The position numbers and the translations under genes are program-made. A DNA stretch of 53,081 bases from Mycolicibacter senuensis (GTDB taxonomy: Bacteria > Actinomycetota > Actinomycetes > Mycobacteriales > Mycobacteriaceae): the NCBI RefSeq assembly GCF_002101885.1, contig NZ_LQPS01000018.1, positions 1-53,081 of the forward strand, written 5' to 3'. Position 1 is the first letter of the stretch. Each line of letters opens with the position of its first letter. The notes under the pieces were generated by a model that was not told where the DNA came from, did not search any database, and worked only from the letters and a program-made list of their open reading frames with translations. This document shows, in pieces, positions 26,497 through 35,048 of the stretch.

Positions 26497-27679
26497 CGAC
26501 GACCGCCGCGCACTGTCGACGGCACTTGAGCGCTTCTTCGACGCCCACGACGTGGCGACGACGCCGGACCGGCTGATACGCGAGGCGCGTTTCGATGCCG
26601 GCCTCGCGTTCGTCTATTTCCCGCCAGGCCTCGGCGGGTTGGGCCTGGACTCAGCCCTGCAGGCCGAGTGTGATCTCGCGTTCCGGCAGGCGGGATCACC
26701 GGACTGGAGCGCGCGCAACGTGATCGGCCTTGGTATGGCGGCACCCACCATCGTGGGGCACGGCACACCCGAGCAACACCGAAAGCATTTGCGCACCCTG
26801 TTCAGCGGCGAAGACATCTGGTGCCAGCTGTTCAGTGAACCGGGCGCCGGGTCGGACCTGGCCGCGCTCGCCACCAAAGCAGTGCGGCGCGACGGCAGGT
26901 GGGTGGTCAACGGTCAGAAGGTATGGACCTCCCTGGGCCATGCTGCCCGCTATGGATTATTGCTCGCCCGCACCGATCCCGATCTCATCAAGCATCGGGG
27001 CTTGACGTACTTCCTGTTGGATATGCGCTCACCCGGAGTCGATGTCCGGCCGCTCCGGCAGCTCACCGGTGAGGCCGAGTTCAATGAGGTCTACCTCACC
27101 GATGTTGAGCTACCCGACAGCGACCGGATCGGCGCGGTCGGCGATGGCTGGAAAGTCGCGATGACCACGCTCAGCAGTGAACGTGTCACCCTCGGCGGTA
27201 TACACCGGGACCGCGGCGAAGGCCCTATCGCACAAGCGGTACAAGCGTTTCGCCAGGCGACGGAATCAGGTCGGGGCGGCCCCGTCGCGCGCGACCGGCT
27301 GATCCGGCTATGGATTCAGGCCGAGGCTGCGCGCCTGACCAACCTGCGCGCCGGGGCGAACCTGGCTACACCCGGTCCGGAGGGCTCGATCGCGAAACTC
27401 CAGATGGCTGAACTCAACCGGGCAATCTATGAATTCTGTGTCGATGTCCAGGGCCAGGCCTCGCTGGCGGTGGACAACTACGACGAAACCGCGCCCGACT
27501 TCACATCGGTACACGGCGGCGAGGTACTCACCAAGGCCTATCTACGCTCGCTCGCGAACTCGATCGAGGGCGGCACTTCAGAGATCCAGCGCACCATTCT
27601 AGGCGAACGGGTGCTGGGACTGCCCGCAGAACCCCGCGTGGACAAGGATATTCCATGGAGCCAGCTAGCCCGGTCATGA
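26471..27679 (+). CDS. Acyl-CoA dehydrogenase, catalytic-type subunit
   Basis: A 402-residue acyl-CoA dehydrogenase. LFSEPGAGSDLAAL and VVNGQKVWTS are the FAD/substrate loops, and SIEGGTSEIQRTILGERVLGLP carries the likely catalytic Glu in the EGGTSEIQ segment. Together with the preceding gene it forms the paired arrangement of heterotetrameric mycobacterial FadE enzymes. The start is uncertain: GTG at 26471 overlaps the upstream gene by 26 bases; TTG at 26477 or 26486 is also possible. The stop overlaps the next SDR as ATGA. Confidence 0.9.
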   Translation: MELNTLAADDDRRALSTALERFFDAHDVATTPDRLIREARFDAGLAFVYFPPGLGGLGLDSALQAECDLAFRQAGSPDWSARNVIGLGMAAPTIVGHGTPEQHRKHLRTLFSGEDIWCQLFSEPGAGSDLAALATKAVRRDGRWVVNGQKVWTSLGHAARYGLLLARTDPDLIKHRGLTYFLLDMRSPGVDVRPLRQLTGEAEFNEVYLTDVELPDSDRIGAVGDGWKVAMTTLSSERVTLGGIHRDRGEGPIAQAVQAFRQATESGRGGPVARDRLIRLWIQAEAARLTNLRAGANLATPGPEGSIAKLQMAELNRAIYEFCVDVQGQASLAVDNYDETAPDFTSVHGGEVLTKAYLRSLANSIEGGTSEIQRTILGERVLGLPAEPRVDKDIPWSQLARS

Positions 27680-28413
27680 ACATCGGTTTCGACTTCTCGG
27701 GTCGCACCGTCCTCGTCAGCGGTGCCGCTCAAGGCATAGGTTTCGAAATCGCCAGTGCGTTCCTCGACTCCGGCGCCCGTGTCGCTGTGCTGGACAACAA
27801 CCCGGCCGCCCTGGCGGCGGTGTGGCCGCAGCAGGAGCAGGTGTTGCCGATCGCGGTCGACGTGGCGGATTCGCTGTCCGTCGCCTCGGCGTTCGACAGC
27901 ATTCTCGCCTGGAGCGACGGCGTCGACACCGTGGTCAACAACGCCGGCATCGCGCGCGACGCCGTGGTGTGGAGGATGACCGACCCCGACTGGCAGGCCG
28001 TCCTCGATGTCCACCTCGGCGGGACCTTCAACGTCGCCCGCGTGGCGATACCGGGGATGCGCACCAAGGGGTTCGGACGCATCATCAACGTCACCTCCTA
28101 CACCGGCATGCACGGAAACGTCGGGCAGTCCAACTACGCCGCGGCCAAAGCCGCCGTGATCGGCTTCACGAAAACGGTCGCGAAGGAGACCGCCCGCTTC
28201 GGCATCACGGCGAATGCGATCTCGCCGAATGCGGCTACCGCAATGGTGAAGTCCGTCCCACCCGACAAGCTCATCGAATTGACCTCGGCGATTCCACAGC
28301 AGCGTTTCGCGGACCCCGCGGAGATGGCGTCGGCGGTACAGTTTCTGGCCTCTGCCGAGGCCGGCTACATCACCGGTGTGGTGCTGCCCGTGGACGGCGG
28401 AATGTCGATGTGA
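27676..28413 (+). CDS. SDR oxidoreductase (FabG-like)
   Basis: A 245-residue classical SDR. The cofactor motif is GAAQGIG, NNAG follows at VVNNAGIARD, and the catalytic Ser, Tyr and Lys lie in NVTSYTGMHGNVGQSNYAAAKAA. It ends in the usual GVVLPVDGGMSM. It may be the 3-hydroxyacyl-CoA dehydrogenase that follows the hydratase step. ATG 27676 overlaps the dehydrogenase stop as ATGA and is preferred to the ATG at 27655. It is the last gene of the plus-strand series that starts at 20922; no thiolase follows. Confidence 0.9.
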   Translation: MNIGFDFSGRTVLVSGAAQGIGFEIASAFLDSGARVAVLDNNPAALAAVWPQQEQVLPIAVDVADSLSVASAFDSILAWSDGVDTVVNNAGIARDAVVWRMTDPDWQAVLDVHLGGTFNVARVAIPGMRTKGFGRIINVTSYTGMHGNVGQSNYAAAKAAVIGFTKTVAKETARFGITANAISPNAATAMVKSVPPDKLIELTSAIPQQRFADPAEMASAVQFLASAEAGYITGVVLPVDGGMSM

Positions 28414-28417
28414 CGGG

Positions 28418-28442
28418 CACCCGCGCCGTGGTGCGCCGGGTG
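28418..28442. terminator. Candidate terminator between converging operons
   Basis: CACCCG-CGC pairs with GCG-C-CGGGTG (one bulged base) across a 6-base loop. It fills the 31 bases between the SDR stop (28413) and the CoA-transferase-family gene ending at 28445 on the other strand. Confidence 0.4.
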
Positions 28443-28444
28443 GT

Positions 28445-29593
28445 TCAGGCGACCACGCCTCGCTGTTCGAGCTCGGTGATTCTGGTGTCGTCAAGCCCGA
28501 ACCGCTGCAAGACGGCCCGAGTGTCCTGACCGACGGTAGCGACTCGCGGGCGAACGATCGGCTGGAAGCTCTCGAGCCTCGGGGCAGGAGCCGCTTCGAT
28601 CAGGTTGCCGTTGCGGTACACCGTCTTTCGGTTCTGCAAATGTGGGTTGTCGACCAGTTCGTCGAGCCGCAACACAGCACTCCCGCACCCATCGGCACTG
28701 GAGAACACCTTCGTCCATTCCGCGCGGGACCGCGTTGCGAACCGAGCAGCGAACACATCGCGCAAGTCGTCCCAGTTCGCCGGGTTCGATCGGTCGGGCA
28801 GGTCGCTGATACTCAGGCCCAAGGCGGCGACCATCTGCACATAGAAGCGATCCTCGATGGCGCCCACCGCGAACCAGCCCCCGTCGCAACAGCGATATGC
28901 CCGATAATAAGGTGCGCGGCCGCTGAGCACGGACGTGCCCGGGCCGTTCCACGTTCCGGCACTGTACTCGGCCAGCTGCGCCGACAGCAGCGCTGTCGCG
29001 CCGTCCACCATCGCGGCATCGATGAGCTGGCCCCGGCCCGTCATATGCCGATCGATCAGCGCAAGGCTGATACCCACGACGGCCGACATGGAACCAGAAG
29101 CGAAGTCACCGAGTAGATTGAGCGGTATCGTGGGTCCGGTTTCGCTGTCCCCCAACACCCCGAGGACGCCCGCAGAAGCCAGATAGTTGATGTCGTGGCC
29201 GGCCGTCTGGGCTGATGGCCCACTTTGTCCATAGCCGGTCAGCCTGGTATAGATCAGCCGGGGATTGAGCGCCATCAGGTCGTCGGGACCCAATCCGCGT
29301 CTTTCCATGACTCCGGGACGGAAGCCCTCCAAAAAGACATCGGCCTCGGTGACCATGTGCCGGATCAACTTTCCGCCATCCGGATTGCGGAGGTCGACCA
29401 CGATCGATTGCTTGCCTCGGGAGAAGTACTGCGACGGGTCGAAGGCCTCGCGGGGGCCGGGCCGGCTGATGCTGATGACGTCCGCGCCGAAATCAGCCAG
29501 CACCATCGAGCAGAACGGGCCGGGCCCGAGCGCACTGACGTCGATCACCGTGATGCCCGCGAGCGGGCCGGAGTTAGCGTGCTGCAACGTCAT
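28445..29593 (-). CDS. CaiB/BaiF family protein, alpha-methylacyl-CoA racemase type
   Basis: A 382-residue family III CoA-transferase-fold protein. The His in TAGHDINYLASAGVLG, the Asp in LLGDFASGSM and the Glu in GAIEDRFY match the catalytic His, Asp and Glu of alpha-methylacyl-CoA racemase (AMACR/Mcr). It should therefore invert a 2-methylacyl-CoA centre so that a stereospecific dehydrogenase can act. This points to a methyl-branched substrate, as in sterol side chains or isoprenoids. ATG 29593 overlaps the upstream gene by 20 bases. It is third in a minus-strand operon with a second CaiB-type gene and a P450. Confidence 0.88.
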   Translation of the reverse strand: MTLQHANSGPLAGITVIDVSALGPGPFCSMVLADFGADVISISRPGPREAFDPSQYFSRGKQSIVVDLRNPDGGKLIRHMVTEADVFLEGFRPGVMERRGLGPDDLMALNPRLIYTRLTGYGQSGPSAQTAGHDINYLASAGVLGVLGDSETGPTIPLNLLGDFASGSMSAVVGISLALIDRHMTGRGQLIDAAMVDGATALLSAQLAEYSAGTWNGPGTSVLSGRAPYYRAYRCCDGGWFAVGAIEDRFYVQMVAALGLSISDLPDRSNPANWDDLRDVFAARFATRSRAEWTKVFSSADGCGSAVLRLDELVDNPHLQNRKTVYRNGNLIEAAPAPRLESFQPIVRPRVATVGQDTRAVLQRFGLDDTRITELEQRGVVA

Positions 29594-30833
29594 AGTCGAC
29601 GCCTTCTGCCGATATGGCTGCGCGCGATGAGGTTTGAGCACTCCTCAGGCCGCTGAGTATGTCGTCGGTATGCTCGCCTAAGCGGGGCGCACCTCGTCGC
29701 ACCACCCCGGGGGTGACGTTGAGTTTCGGAACCACTCCCGGCATGGGTACGAGTTCGCCTCCCAATCCGGGTTCCGGGACATCGATGATCATCTCGCGTG
29801 CGGCATAGTGCGGGTCACTGGCGATATCGTCGGCCTTGTAGATCGGTCCCGCGGGAACGCCGGCGTCTGCGAGCTGCGCCAGTGCCGAGGCCGCGGTGAG
29901 TTGACCCGACCATGCGGCAATGGCCGCATCGAGTTCGGCCTGCCCGTCGCCGCGCCCGGTATGCGTCAGATATGTTGAGTCCGACCCCAGCCACTCGGTC
30001 CGTCCGATCAGTCGGGCAAGTCGACTGAACACCGAGTCCTGGTTTGCCCCAACGATGATCCACTGCCCATCGGAGGTCGGATAGACGTTGGACGGCGCGA
30101 CCCCGGGCAACAGCGCACCCGTGGGTTGGCGGATCCGGCCCAGCTTCTCGTATTCGGCGATGGTCGATTCCATGTACATCCAGACGGCTTCGTAGAGGGC
30201 GACGTCGACTACCTGGCCTCTGCCCAGTCCGGCCGGATTGTCGCGCGCCCACAGTGCCATCAACGCACCGATGAATCCCTGGGTGGCCGCCAGCGCGTCG
30301 CCGATCGAGATCCCGACCCGCACCGGCGGGCGACCCGGCTCTCCGGACAGGTGCCGAAAACCACTCATCGCTTCGGCGACCGACCCGAAGCCCGCCCGGT
30401 CGCGATACGGGCCGGCCTGACCAAATCCGGTGACGCGGACCATGATCAGTCCAGGATTGAGGTCTTGCAGCACGTCGGGGCCAAGGCCCCAGCGTTCCAT
30501 GGTCCCTGGCCGGAAGTTTTCGACGATCACATCAGCGGTGCGCGCCAGGTCACGAAAGGCCGATTGCCCAGTTGACGTCCGAAGGTCGAGTTCGACCGAC
30601 TTCTTTCCCCGCCCGATGATCGTCCAGTACAGGCCGATCCCCTTGTACAGCCCTCCCCAGGTCCGCATCGGGTCGCCCTTGCCCGGCGGCTCGATCTTGA
30701 TGACCTCGGCGCCGTGGTCGGCGAACAGGTGCCCGCAGAAGGGACCACCGATGATGTGCCCCACCTCGAGGACGCGTAAACCACTGAGAGATCCACTGTT
30801 CGGACGATCGGCAATACCCGTTTCGGCCGTCAT
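29574..30833 (-). CDS. CaiB/BaiF family CoA-transferase
   Basis: A 419-residue family III CoA-transferase. LRVLEVGHIIGGPFCGHLFADHGAEVIKIE is the usual N-terminal fold. The Asp in VGISIGDALAATQG lies at the position of the catalytic Asp that forms the acyl anhydride in formyl-CoA transferase. Unlike its neighbour it lacks the AMACR His (AGFGSVAEAMSG instead of GHDINY), so true CoA transfer between two acids is more likely. The ATG at 30833 overlaps the P450 stop as ATGA. It would give an ATP-free route to load or recycle CoA on a pathway acid. Confidence 0.9.
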   Translation of the reverse strand: MTAETGIADRPNSGSLSGLRVLEVGHIIGGPFCGHLFADHGAEVIKIEPPGKGDPMRTWGGLYKGIGLYWTIIGRGKKSVELDLRTSTGQSAFRDLARTADVIVENFRPGTMERWGLGPDVLQDLNPGLIMVRVTGFGQAGPYRDRAGFGSVAEAMSGFRHLSGEPGRPPVRVGISIGDALAATQGFIGALMALWARDNPAGLGRGQVVDVALYEAVWMYMESTIAEYEKLGRIRQPTGALLPGVAPSNVYPTSDGQWIIVGANQDSVFSRLARLIGRTEWLGSDSTYLTHTGRGDGQAELDAAIAAWSGQLTAASALAQLADAGVPAGPIYKADDIASDPHYAAREMIIDVPEPGLGGELVPMPGVVPKLNVTPGVVRRGAPRLGEHTDDILSGLRSAQTSSRAAISAEGVDYDVAAR

Positions 30834-32083
30834 ACCGCAGCCCTATCCAGGACATGCGGCAGGTCCTCGGCGAGGATACCTTTCATCAGGCGCGGTCCAG
30901 GCGTGAAAGTCGCCGGCATGGCGATGTATCCGTTCACGAGCGGGATGGTCGGATAGGCGACGACTTGGTCGCGTTGGATCTGATAGTCGGGAAGGCGCTG
31001 AGTGACTTCGCGCAACAGCAGGGTCATCTCGAGCGGGGGAATGTACGAGCCGATGCACCGGTGCATGCCAGAACCGAAGGATAGGTGTCGGTTTCGTTGT
31101 CGATCAAGCCGGACTTCACCGGGGTCGTCAAACACCTCCGGGTCGGCGTTGGCCGAGCCCAACGCGAGCAGAACGCGGTCACCGGGTTTGAGTTCCACCC
31201 CGTGAATCGATACCGGATTGGCGACCGTGCGGGCCACGCCGGTGCTCGGGCTGGTGTAACGGATCAGCTCGTCGACGGCTGTCGAAATCCGGATCGGCTC
31301 CGCACGTAGCCAATCCCATTTGTCCCGATGGGCGTCGAGGTACAGGAAACTGTTCGCGATCAGTGCGGTCGTCGTGTCGATCCCACCGTTGAGAAGCATG
31401 AACAGCATTTCCACCGCGATGTCCTCGGTGATGGGTTTGCCATCCTCCTCGCCATCGAGTAGTTGCTCGACAATGGTGCCGTCGTCGCGGCGCCGGGTTC
31501 GCCTGCTGCGCACGATCGCTCGGATGTCGTCCAGCATCTCGCCGACCGCTCGCGCCGATCCCTTCTCGCGATAGGCCGCCTTGTGCAGTGTCGTGGCGTA
31601 GAACTCCCAGTTCTCCAGGGGCAGCCCCAGATAGTCGACGGTGACCAGGGCGGGCAATGGGTTGGCGAGATCGTCTACGAAGTCGATGGATCCGCTCTCG
31701 ATCACGCGGTCCACGCACCAGGACACCAGCTGCTGCATACGGGGCGCGTACTCGTTGACGGCCTTCTTGGAGAACCGGTTTGCGATGATCCTTCGCAGAG
31801 TCTGGGACCGTGGCGGGTCCATCTCCATCATGCCCATCCGAACCGGGTTGGTCGGAACGGTCACACCACCGGGGGCGATGTCACCGGTGCCGAGGTCGAG
31901 GTCGCGTCCGCACCGGAAGTTCTGCGGGTCGTGCAGGATGCCCTGAACGGATCGGTAGTCGGTCGCGACGTAGAAACCGCCGAACTCATCGCTATGTGCC
32001 AGTGGGCATTTCGTCCGCATCTCGGCGTACTGCTCGCGCCAGTTCAAGGCGAACGCGGGGGAATGATGGTTGAACTGCGTCAC
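30830..32083 (-). CDS. Cytochrome P450 (first of two)
   Basis: A 417-residue soluble bacterial P450. The I-helix oxygen-binding motif is NGGIDTTT (232-239), the ExxR motif is ELIR (272-275), and the heme loop is FGSGMHRCIG with the thiolate Cys343. It hydroxylates a hydrophobic substrate using O2 and electrons from a ferredoxin, presumably the one at 38804-39001, since none is beside it. The start at 32083 reads ATG. It is the first gene of a three-gene minus-strand operon with the two CaiB-type enzymes. Its promoter carries a candidate TetR operator. The CYP family number cannot be assigned by eye. Confidence 0.94.
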   Translation of the reverse strand: MTQFNHHSPAFALNWREQYAEMRTKCPLAHSDEFGGFYVATDYRSVQGILHDPQNFRCGRDLDLGTGDIAPGGVTVPTNPVRMGMMEMDPPRSQTLRRIIANRFSKKAVNEYAPRMQQLVSWCVDRVIESGSIDFVDDLANPLPALVTVDYLGLPLENWEFYATTLHKAAYREKGSARAVGEMLDDIRAIVRSRRTRRRDDGTIVEQLLDGEEDGKPITEDIAVEMLFMLLNGGIDTTTALIANSFLYLDAHRDKWDWLRAEPIRISTAVDELIRYTSPSTGVARTVANPVSIHGVELKPGDRVLLALGSANADPEVFDDPGEVRLDRQRNRHLSFGSGMHRCIGSYIPPLEMTLLLREVTQRLPDYQIQRDQVVAYPTIPLVNGYIAMPATFTPGPRLMKGILAEDLPHVLDRAAV

Positions 32084-32152
32084 AGCGACTCCTCAAGGTC
32101 GATACCCGGCCGTCCGCTGGGGGTGCGTGCCTGTCGCAGCGGAGCCTCGCCA

Positions 32153-32181
32153 ACAATATCGAACAACGTTTGGTCAATCAA
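32153..32181 (-). promoter_or_regulatory. P450-CaiB operon promoter with candidate TetR operator (site D)
   Basis: On the minus strand: TTGATT (32181-32176), exactly 17 bases, TATTGT (32158-32153). The spacer contains CAAACGTTGTTCG (32172-32160), one base from the -10. It differs from the plus-strand form of the site B sequence at 2 of 13 positions. Confidence 0.7.
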
Positions 32182-32332
32182 GCGGTTTGGCCAAGCCTAG
32201 GGAGACCGCATAGCGGCCCCGAGTCGCCGCACTGGGGCCGCTGCCAGGCAGTTGTACTGCACCGACCTGGACCGGGCTCATGGGCGGGGGCGGAAACGTG
32301 AGAATCAGTACGTGAAGAAAACCGTATGATGT
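32182..32332. other. Gene-free stretch upstream of flavin reductase
   Basis: Non-coding sequence between the divergent P450 and flavin reductase promoters. Nothing recognisable is seen apart from GC-rich runs. Confidence 0.4.
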
Positions 32333-32365
32333 TAGATTGTCCGGGTCGCCACCGAACAGCGTCGC
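32333..32365 (+). promoter_or_regulatory. Possible flavin reductase promoter and half operator
   Basis: TAGATT (32333-32338) is a TANNNT -10. CGAACAGCGTCGC (32353-32365) has one perfect CGAAC half of the operator motif but a degenerate second half, and lies after the predicted start site rather than in the spacer. A weak candidate only. Confidence 0.3.
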
Positions 32366-32400
32366 GACGAACGGGTCATGGACGAGGAGCTGACACAGCG

Positions 32401-33618
32401 GTGCGGGAAACTCAGCTCGCAGGACGCGATATCGACCGCCTGGAGTACCGGGACGTGCTCGGGACCTACCCGACGGGGGTTACGGTCATCACCGCCGTCG
32501 ACGCCGCCGGCGAGCCGGTGGGAATGGCTCTGGGCTCGTTCACCTCCGTCTCGATCGAACCGCCGTTGGTCGCGTTCTACCCCGCCAAGACTTCGAGCAG
32601 CTTTCCCAAGATCAAGTGTGCCAAAGGGTTCTGTATCAACGTGTTGGCCGCCGACCAGGAGCATGTGTGCCGCGATTTCGCAGCCACCGGCACGGACAAG
32701 TTCCGGCGGGTCCATTGGACACCGTCGCCGGTGACGGGCGCGCCGGTCCTGGACGGCGTCGCGGCGTGGCTGGACTGCGCGCTCGAACAGGTCACAGACG
32801 CCGGAGACCACCTGCACGTGCTCGCACGAGTCCTCGATCTCAGCGCACGCCGGGCTCCCGGTCCGCTGGTCTTCCATCGTGGCGGGTACGGAACGTTCGT
32901 GGCCCCGAGCGCGGCGAGAGCCACCGAAGCCGACATCCTTGAGCAACTCCGGGTGACCGAGAACGTCCGCAACCGCCTGGAGTGTCTCGCCGACGAACTG
33001 AACGTTCAGGCTCTTGCAGTAGCGGCCACCGGCACCCAGATGGTGATCGTGGCCAGCGCCGGTAGCCCACGGGCCGGACATGCGGCCGTACGTCTCGGCG
33101 ACCGACTGCCCCTCGTTGCGCCCGTCGGCGGGCTCTTCGTCGCATGGCGCGATCAGGCGGCCGTCGACGAGTGGATCGCCCGACGACCGTCGCCGGTGTC
33201 CGCGCAGGACCGGTGCTCGTACGGCGAGCAGTTGACGATCGTGCGGCAGCGCGGCTGGTCCCTGGCGGTTGGGGACGACGCCCATGAGGAACTGCAGAAG
33301 GCGATCGTGCGCAGGCATGCGGTCCGGGACGCCGTTGAGAACGAATTCCTGGTCTTGAAGCGAATATTGGCGCTCAGTGATCAGTACGACCCACCGAGCC
33401 GCGACGCGTGCGCAGACGCGGATATCCAGCTGTTGTCCGCACCAATATTCGACGCCGAGGGTAACGTCGTCATCACGTTCAGCCTGTGGGGGCTGCCGCC
33501 CGGAATGCGCCCGGACACCGTCACACCGTTCACCGAACCGTTGCTCCGGTCGGCCGCGCAGGCCACCAGCGATATCGGTGGCAACGCGCCGGCCCACCCG
33601 GTGAACGCCACGTCCTGA
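32401..33618 (+). CDS. Flavin reductase fused to an IclR-type effector domain
   Basis: A protein of about 405 residues with two parts. Residues 14-170 are a flavin reductase-like FMN-binding split barrel (YPTGVTVITAVDAAGEPVGMALGSFTSVSIEPPLVAFYPAK is its start). It should supply reduced flavin to a partner monooxygenase, perhaps the LLM enzyme at 19417. Residues 180-395 resemble the ligand-binding domain of IclR regulators (NVQALAVAAT, RLPLVAPVGG, the C-terminal SAPIFDAEGNVVITFSLWG) but no HTH is present. The second part may sense substrate and tune the reductase. The start is GTG 32401, about 11 bases after GAGGAG; the ATG at 32326 is the alternative. Confidence 0.8.
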   Translation: MRETQLAGRDIDRLEYRDVLGTYPTGVTVITAVDAAGEPVGMALGSFTSVSIEPPLVAFYPAKTSSSFPKIKCAKGFCINVLAADQEHVCRDFAATGTDKFRRVHWTPSPVTGAPVLDGVAAWLDCALEQVTDAGDHLHVLARVLDLSARRAPGPLVFHRGGYGTFVAPSAARATEADILEQLRVTENVRNRLECLADELNVQALAVAATGTQMVIVASAGSPRAGHAAVRLGDRLPLVAPVGGLFVAWRDQAAVDEWIARRPSPVSAQDRCSYGEQLTIVRQRGWSLAVGDDAHEELQKAIVRRHAVRDAVENEFLVLKRILALSDQYDPPSRDACADADIQLLSAPIFDAEGNVVITFSLWGLPPGMRPDTVTPFTEPLLRSAAQATSDIGGNAPAHPVNATS

Positions 33619-33659
33619 AGGGCCTCGGTACAGACCAACCCATGGAAAGTCGATGTGAG

Positions 33660-35048
33660 ATGTCACCGGATTCGCCAGGCGATCCCGATGCGGCAACCGG
33701 CGGCCGCGAGGTACGACCGCGCGTAGCGGTGATCGGCGCCGGCGTCAGCGGGCTCAGCTGTGCCTATCGTTTGAGGCAAGCGGGTTTGCGGCCGGAATTG
33801 TTCGAGAGATCGGACACGGTCGGCGGCAGGGCACGTACCGCGTGGTGCGGCGGATTCGGTTTCGACACCGGAGCCGGCGCGCTGCCGTCTACCAGTCGTG
33901 AAGTGAAGTCACTGCTCCGAAGCCTCGGTCTGGACGATCATGTCGAGAAACGGGGAGCGACAATCGGTGTCCTGCGCGGCGCGCGGGTCGAGCGAATCCA
34001 TCGTCGGCAACCGCTCAGTCTCCTGAACTTCCGGGCATTGAGCGCGGCGTCCAAGCTCTCGCTGTCGCGGCTCGGTGTGGACCTCGCACGCAGGTACGGC
34101 TCGATCAACCCGATCGACATGTCGACGGCAGCACGGTTCGACACCCAGACGGTGCGCGAATATGCCGACTCGCGGTTTCCCGCGGACGTTTTCGATTACC
34201 TGATCGCACCCCTGACCCGTGCACTGTTCCTGGTGGAACCCGAACAGACGTCGGTGGTGGACTTGTTCGCCGCAGCTAAGACGTTGCTGGTCGCCAACAG
34301 CATCTGGACCCATCGCGCCGGCGTCGCCTTCTTCACCGAGCGGCTGGCCCGCGGACTGGACATCCGCCACCGAGTGGAGGTCGGAAGCGTCCGTGAGCAC
34401 GACGACCGAGTTGACCTCACCTGGCGGTGCGAAGGGAAGGAACACCACCAGAGTTTCGACGCCGCGGTCCTGGCGATTCCCGCGCCGGAAGTGCTCAAGA
34501 TCCATGGCGGGCTGGACGAGAACCGCGCCGCATACCTCAATGAATTGGCCTATTCGTCGTCGATCGTTGTCAACCTCGGTGTCCGGACCGCGCCCACCGA
34601 GGAGTCATCGATGGTCCTGATACCCCGAGCTGTCAACCGGGCCCTTCCGGTGATCGGCCTCGGCCACAATCTCGCACCCGGCCGCGTGCCGCCGAACAGC
34701 GGCATACTGACCGCTTTCTGGATGGATGCGTGGTCGCAGAAGCATTGGGACGAAGAAGATTCCCGCATCGTCGCGCAAACCCGCCAAGCGATCAATGATC
34801 TGTTTCCGGGATGGGCCGCCGATGTACAGGCATCGCACGTCTCACGGTGGTCTTCGGCCCTGGTGGCAAGTCGGCCGGGCACGTTTGCCGGCCTGCGCCA
34901 GTTCGCGGTGCGGAGCCGTAGTGATCGTCGCATCCAATTGGCCGGCGACTACCACGCGCAGACGAGCATCAACGCCAGTGTGGGCGCCGGGCAGCGCGCC
35001 GCTGCCGACCTCGTGCGGATCCTGGGAAGGGGTTGTGATGTCAGGTAA
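33660..35048 (+). CDS. FAD-dependent oxidoreductase 1 (amine oxidase/protoporphyrinogen oxidase-like)
   Basis: A 462-residue flavoprotein. The dinucleotide motif VAVIGAGVSGLSCAYRL is at residues 22-38, followed by ELFERSDTVGGRARTA, the second FAD motif of this superfamily. The C-terminal FAD contact is RIQLAGDYHAQTSINASVGAG. It belongs to the amine oxidase/HemY/phytoene desaturase-like group, which oxidises C-N or C-C bonds using FAD. The substrate is unknown; the surrounding pathway makes haem synthesis unlikely. ATG 33660 is preferred to ATG 33642 because GGAAAG lies about ten bases ahead. It overlaps the next gene, a paralogue of it, by 11 bases. Confidence 0.85.
   Translation: MSPDSPGDPDAATGGREVRPRVAVIGAGVSGLSCAYRLRQAGLRPELFERSDTVGGRARTAWCGGFGFDTGAGALPSTSREVKSLLRSLGLDDHVEKRGATIGVLRGARVERIHRRQPLSLLNFRALSAASKLSLSRLGVDLARRYGSINPIDMSTAARFDTQTVREYADSRFPADVFDYLIAPLTRALFLVEPEQTSVVDLFAAAKTLLVANSIWTHRAGVAFFTERLARGLDIRHRVEVGSVREHDDRVDLTWRCEGKEHHQSFDAAVLAIPAPEVLKIHGGLDENRAAYLNELAYSSSIVVNLGVRTAPTEESSMVLIPRAVNRALPVIGLGHNLAPGRVPPNSGILTAFWMDAWSQKHWDEEDSRIVAQTRQAINDLFPGWAADVQASHVSRWSSALVASRPGTFAGLRQFAVRSRSDRRIQLAGDYHAQTSINASVGAGQRAAADLVRILGRGCDVR

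Noticed and set aside
32353..32365. Ninth TetR operator before the flavin reductase
   Set aside because: Only one half matches, and it lies downstream of the likely start site, unlike the others.
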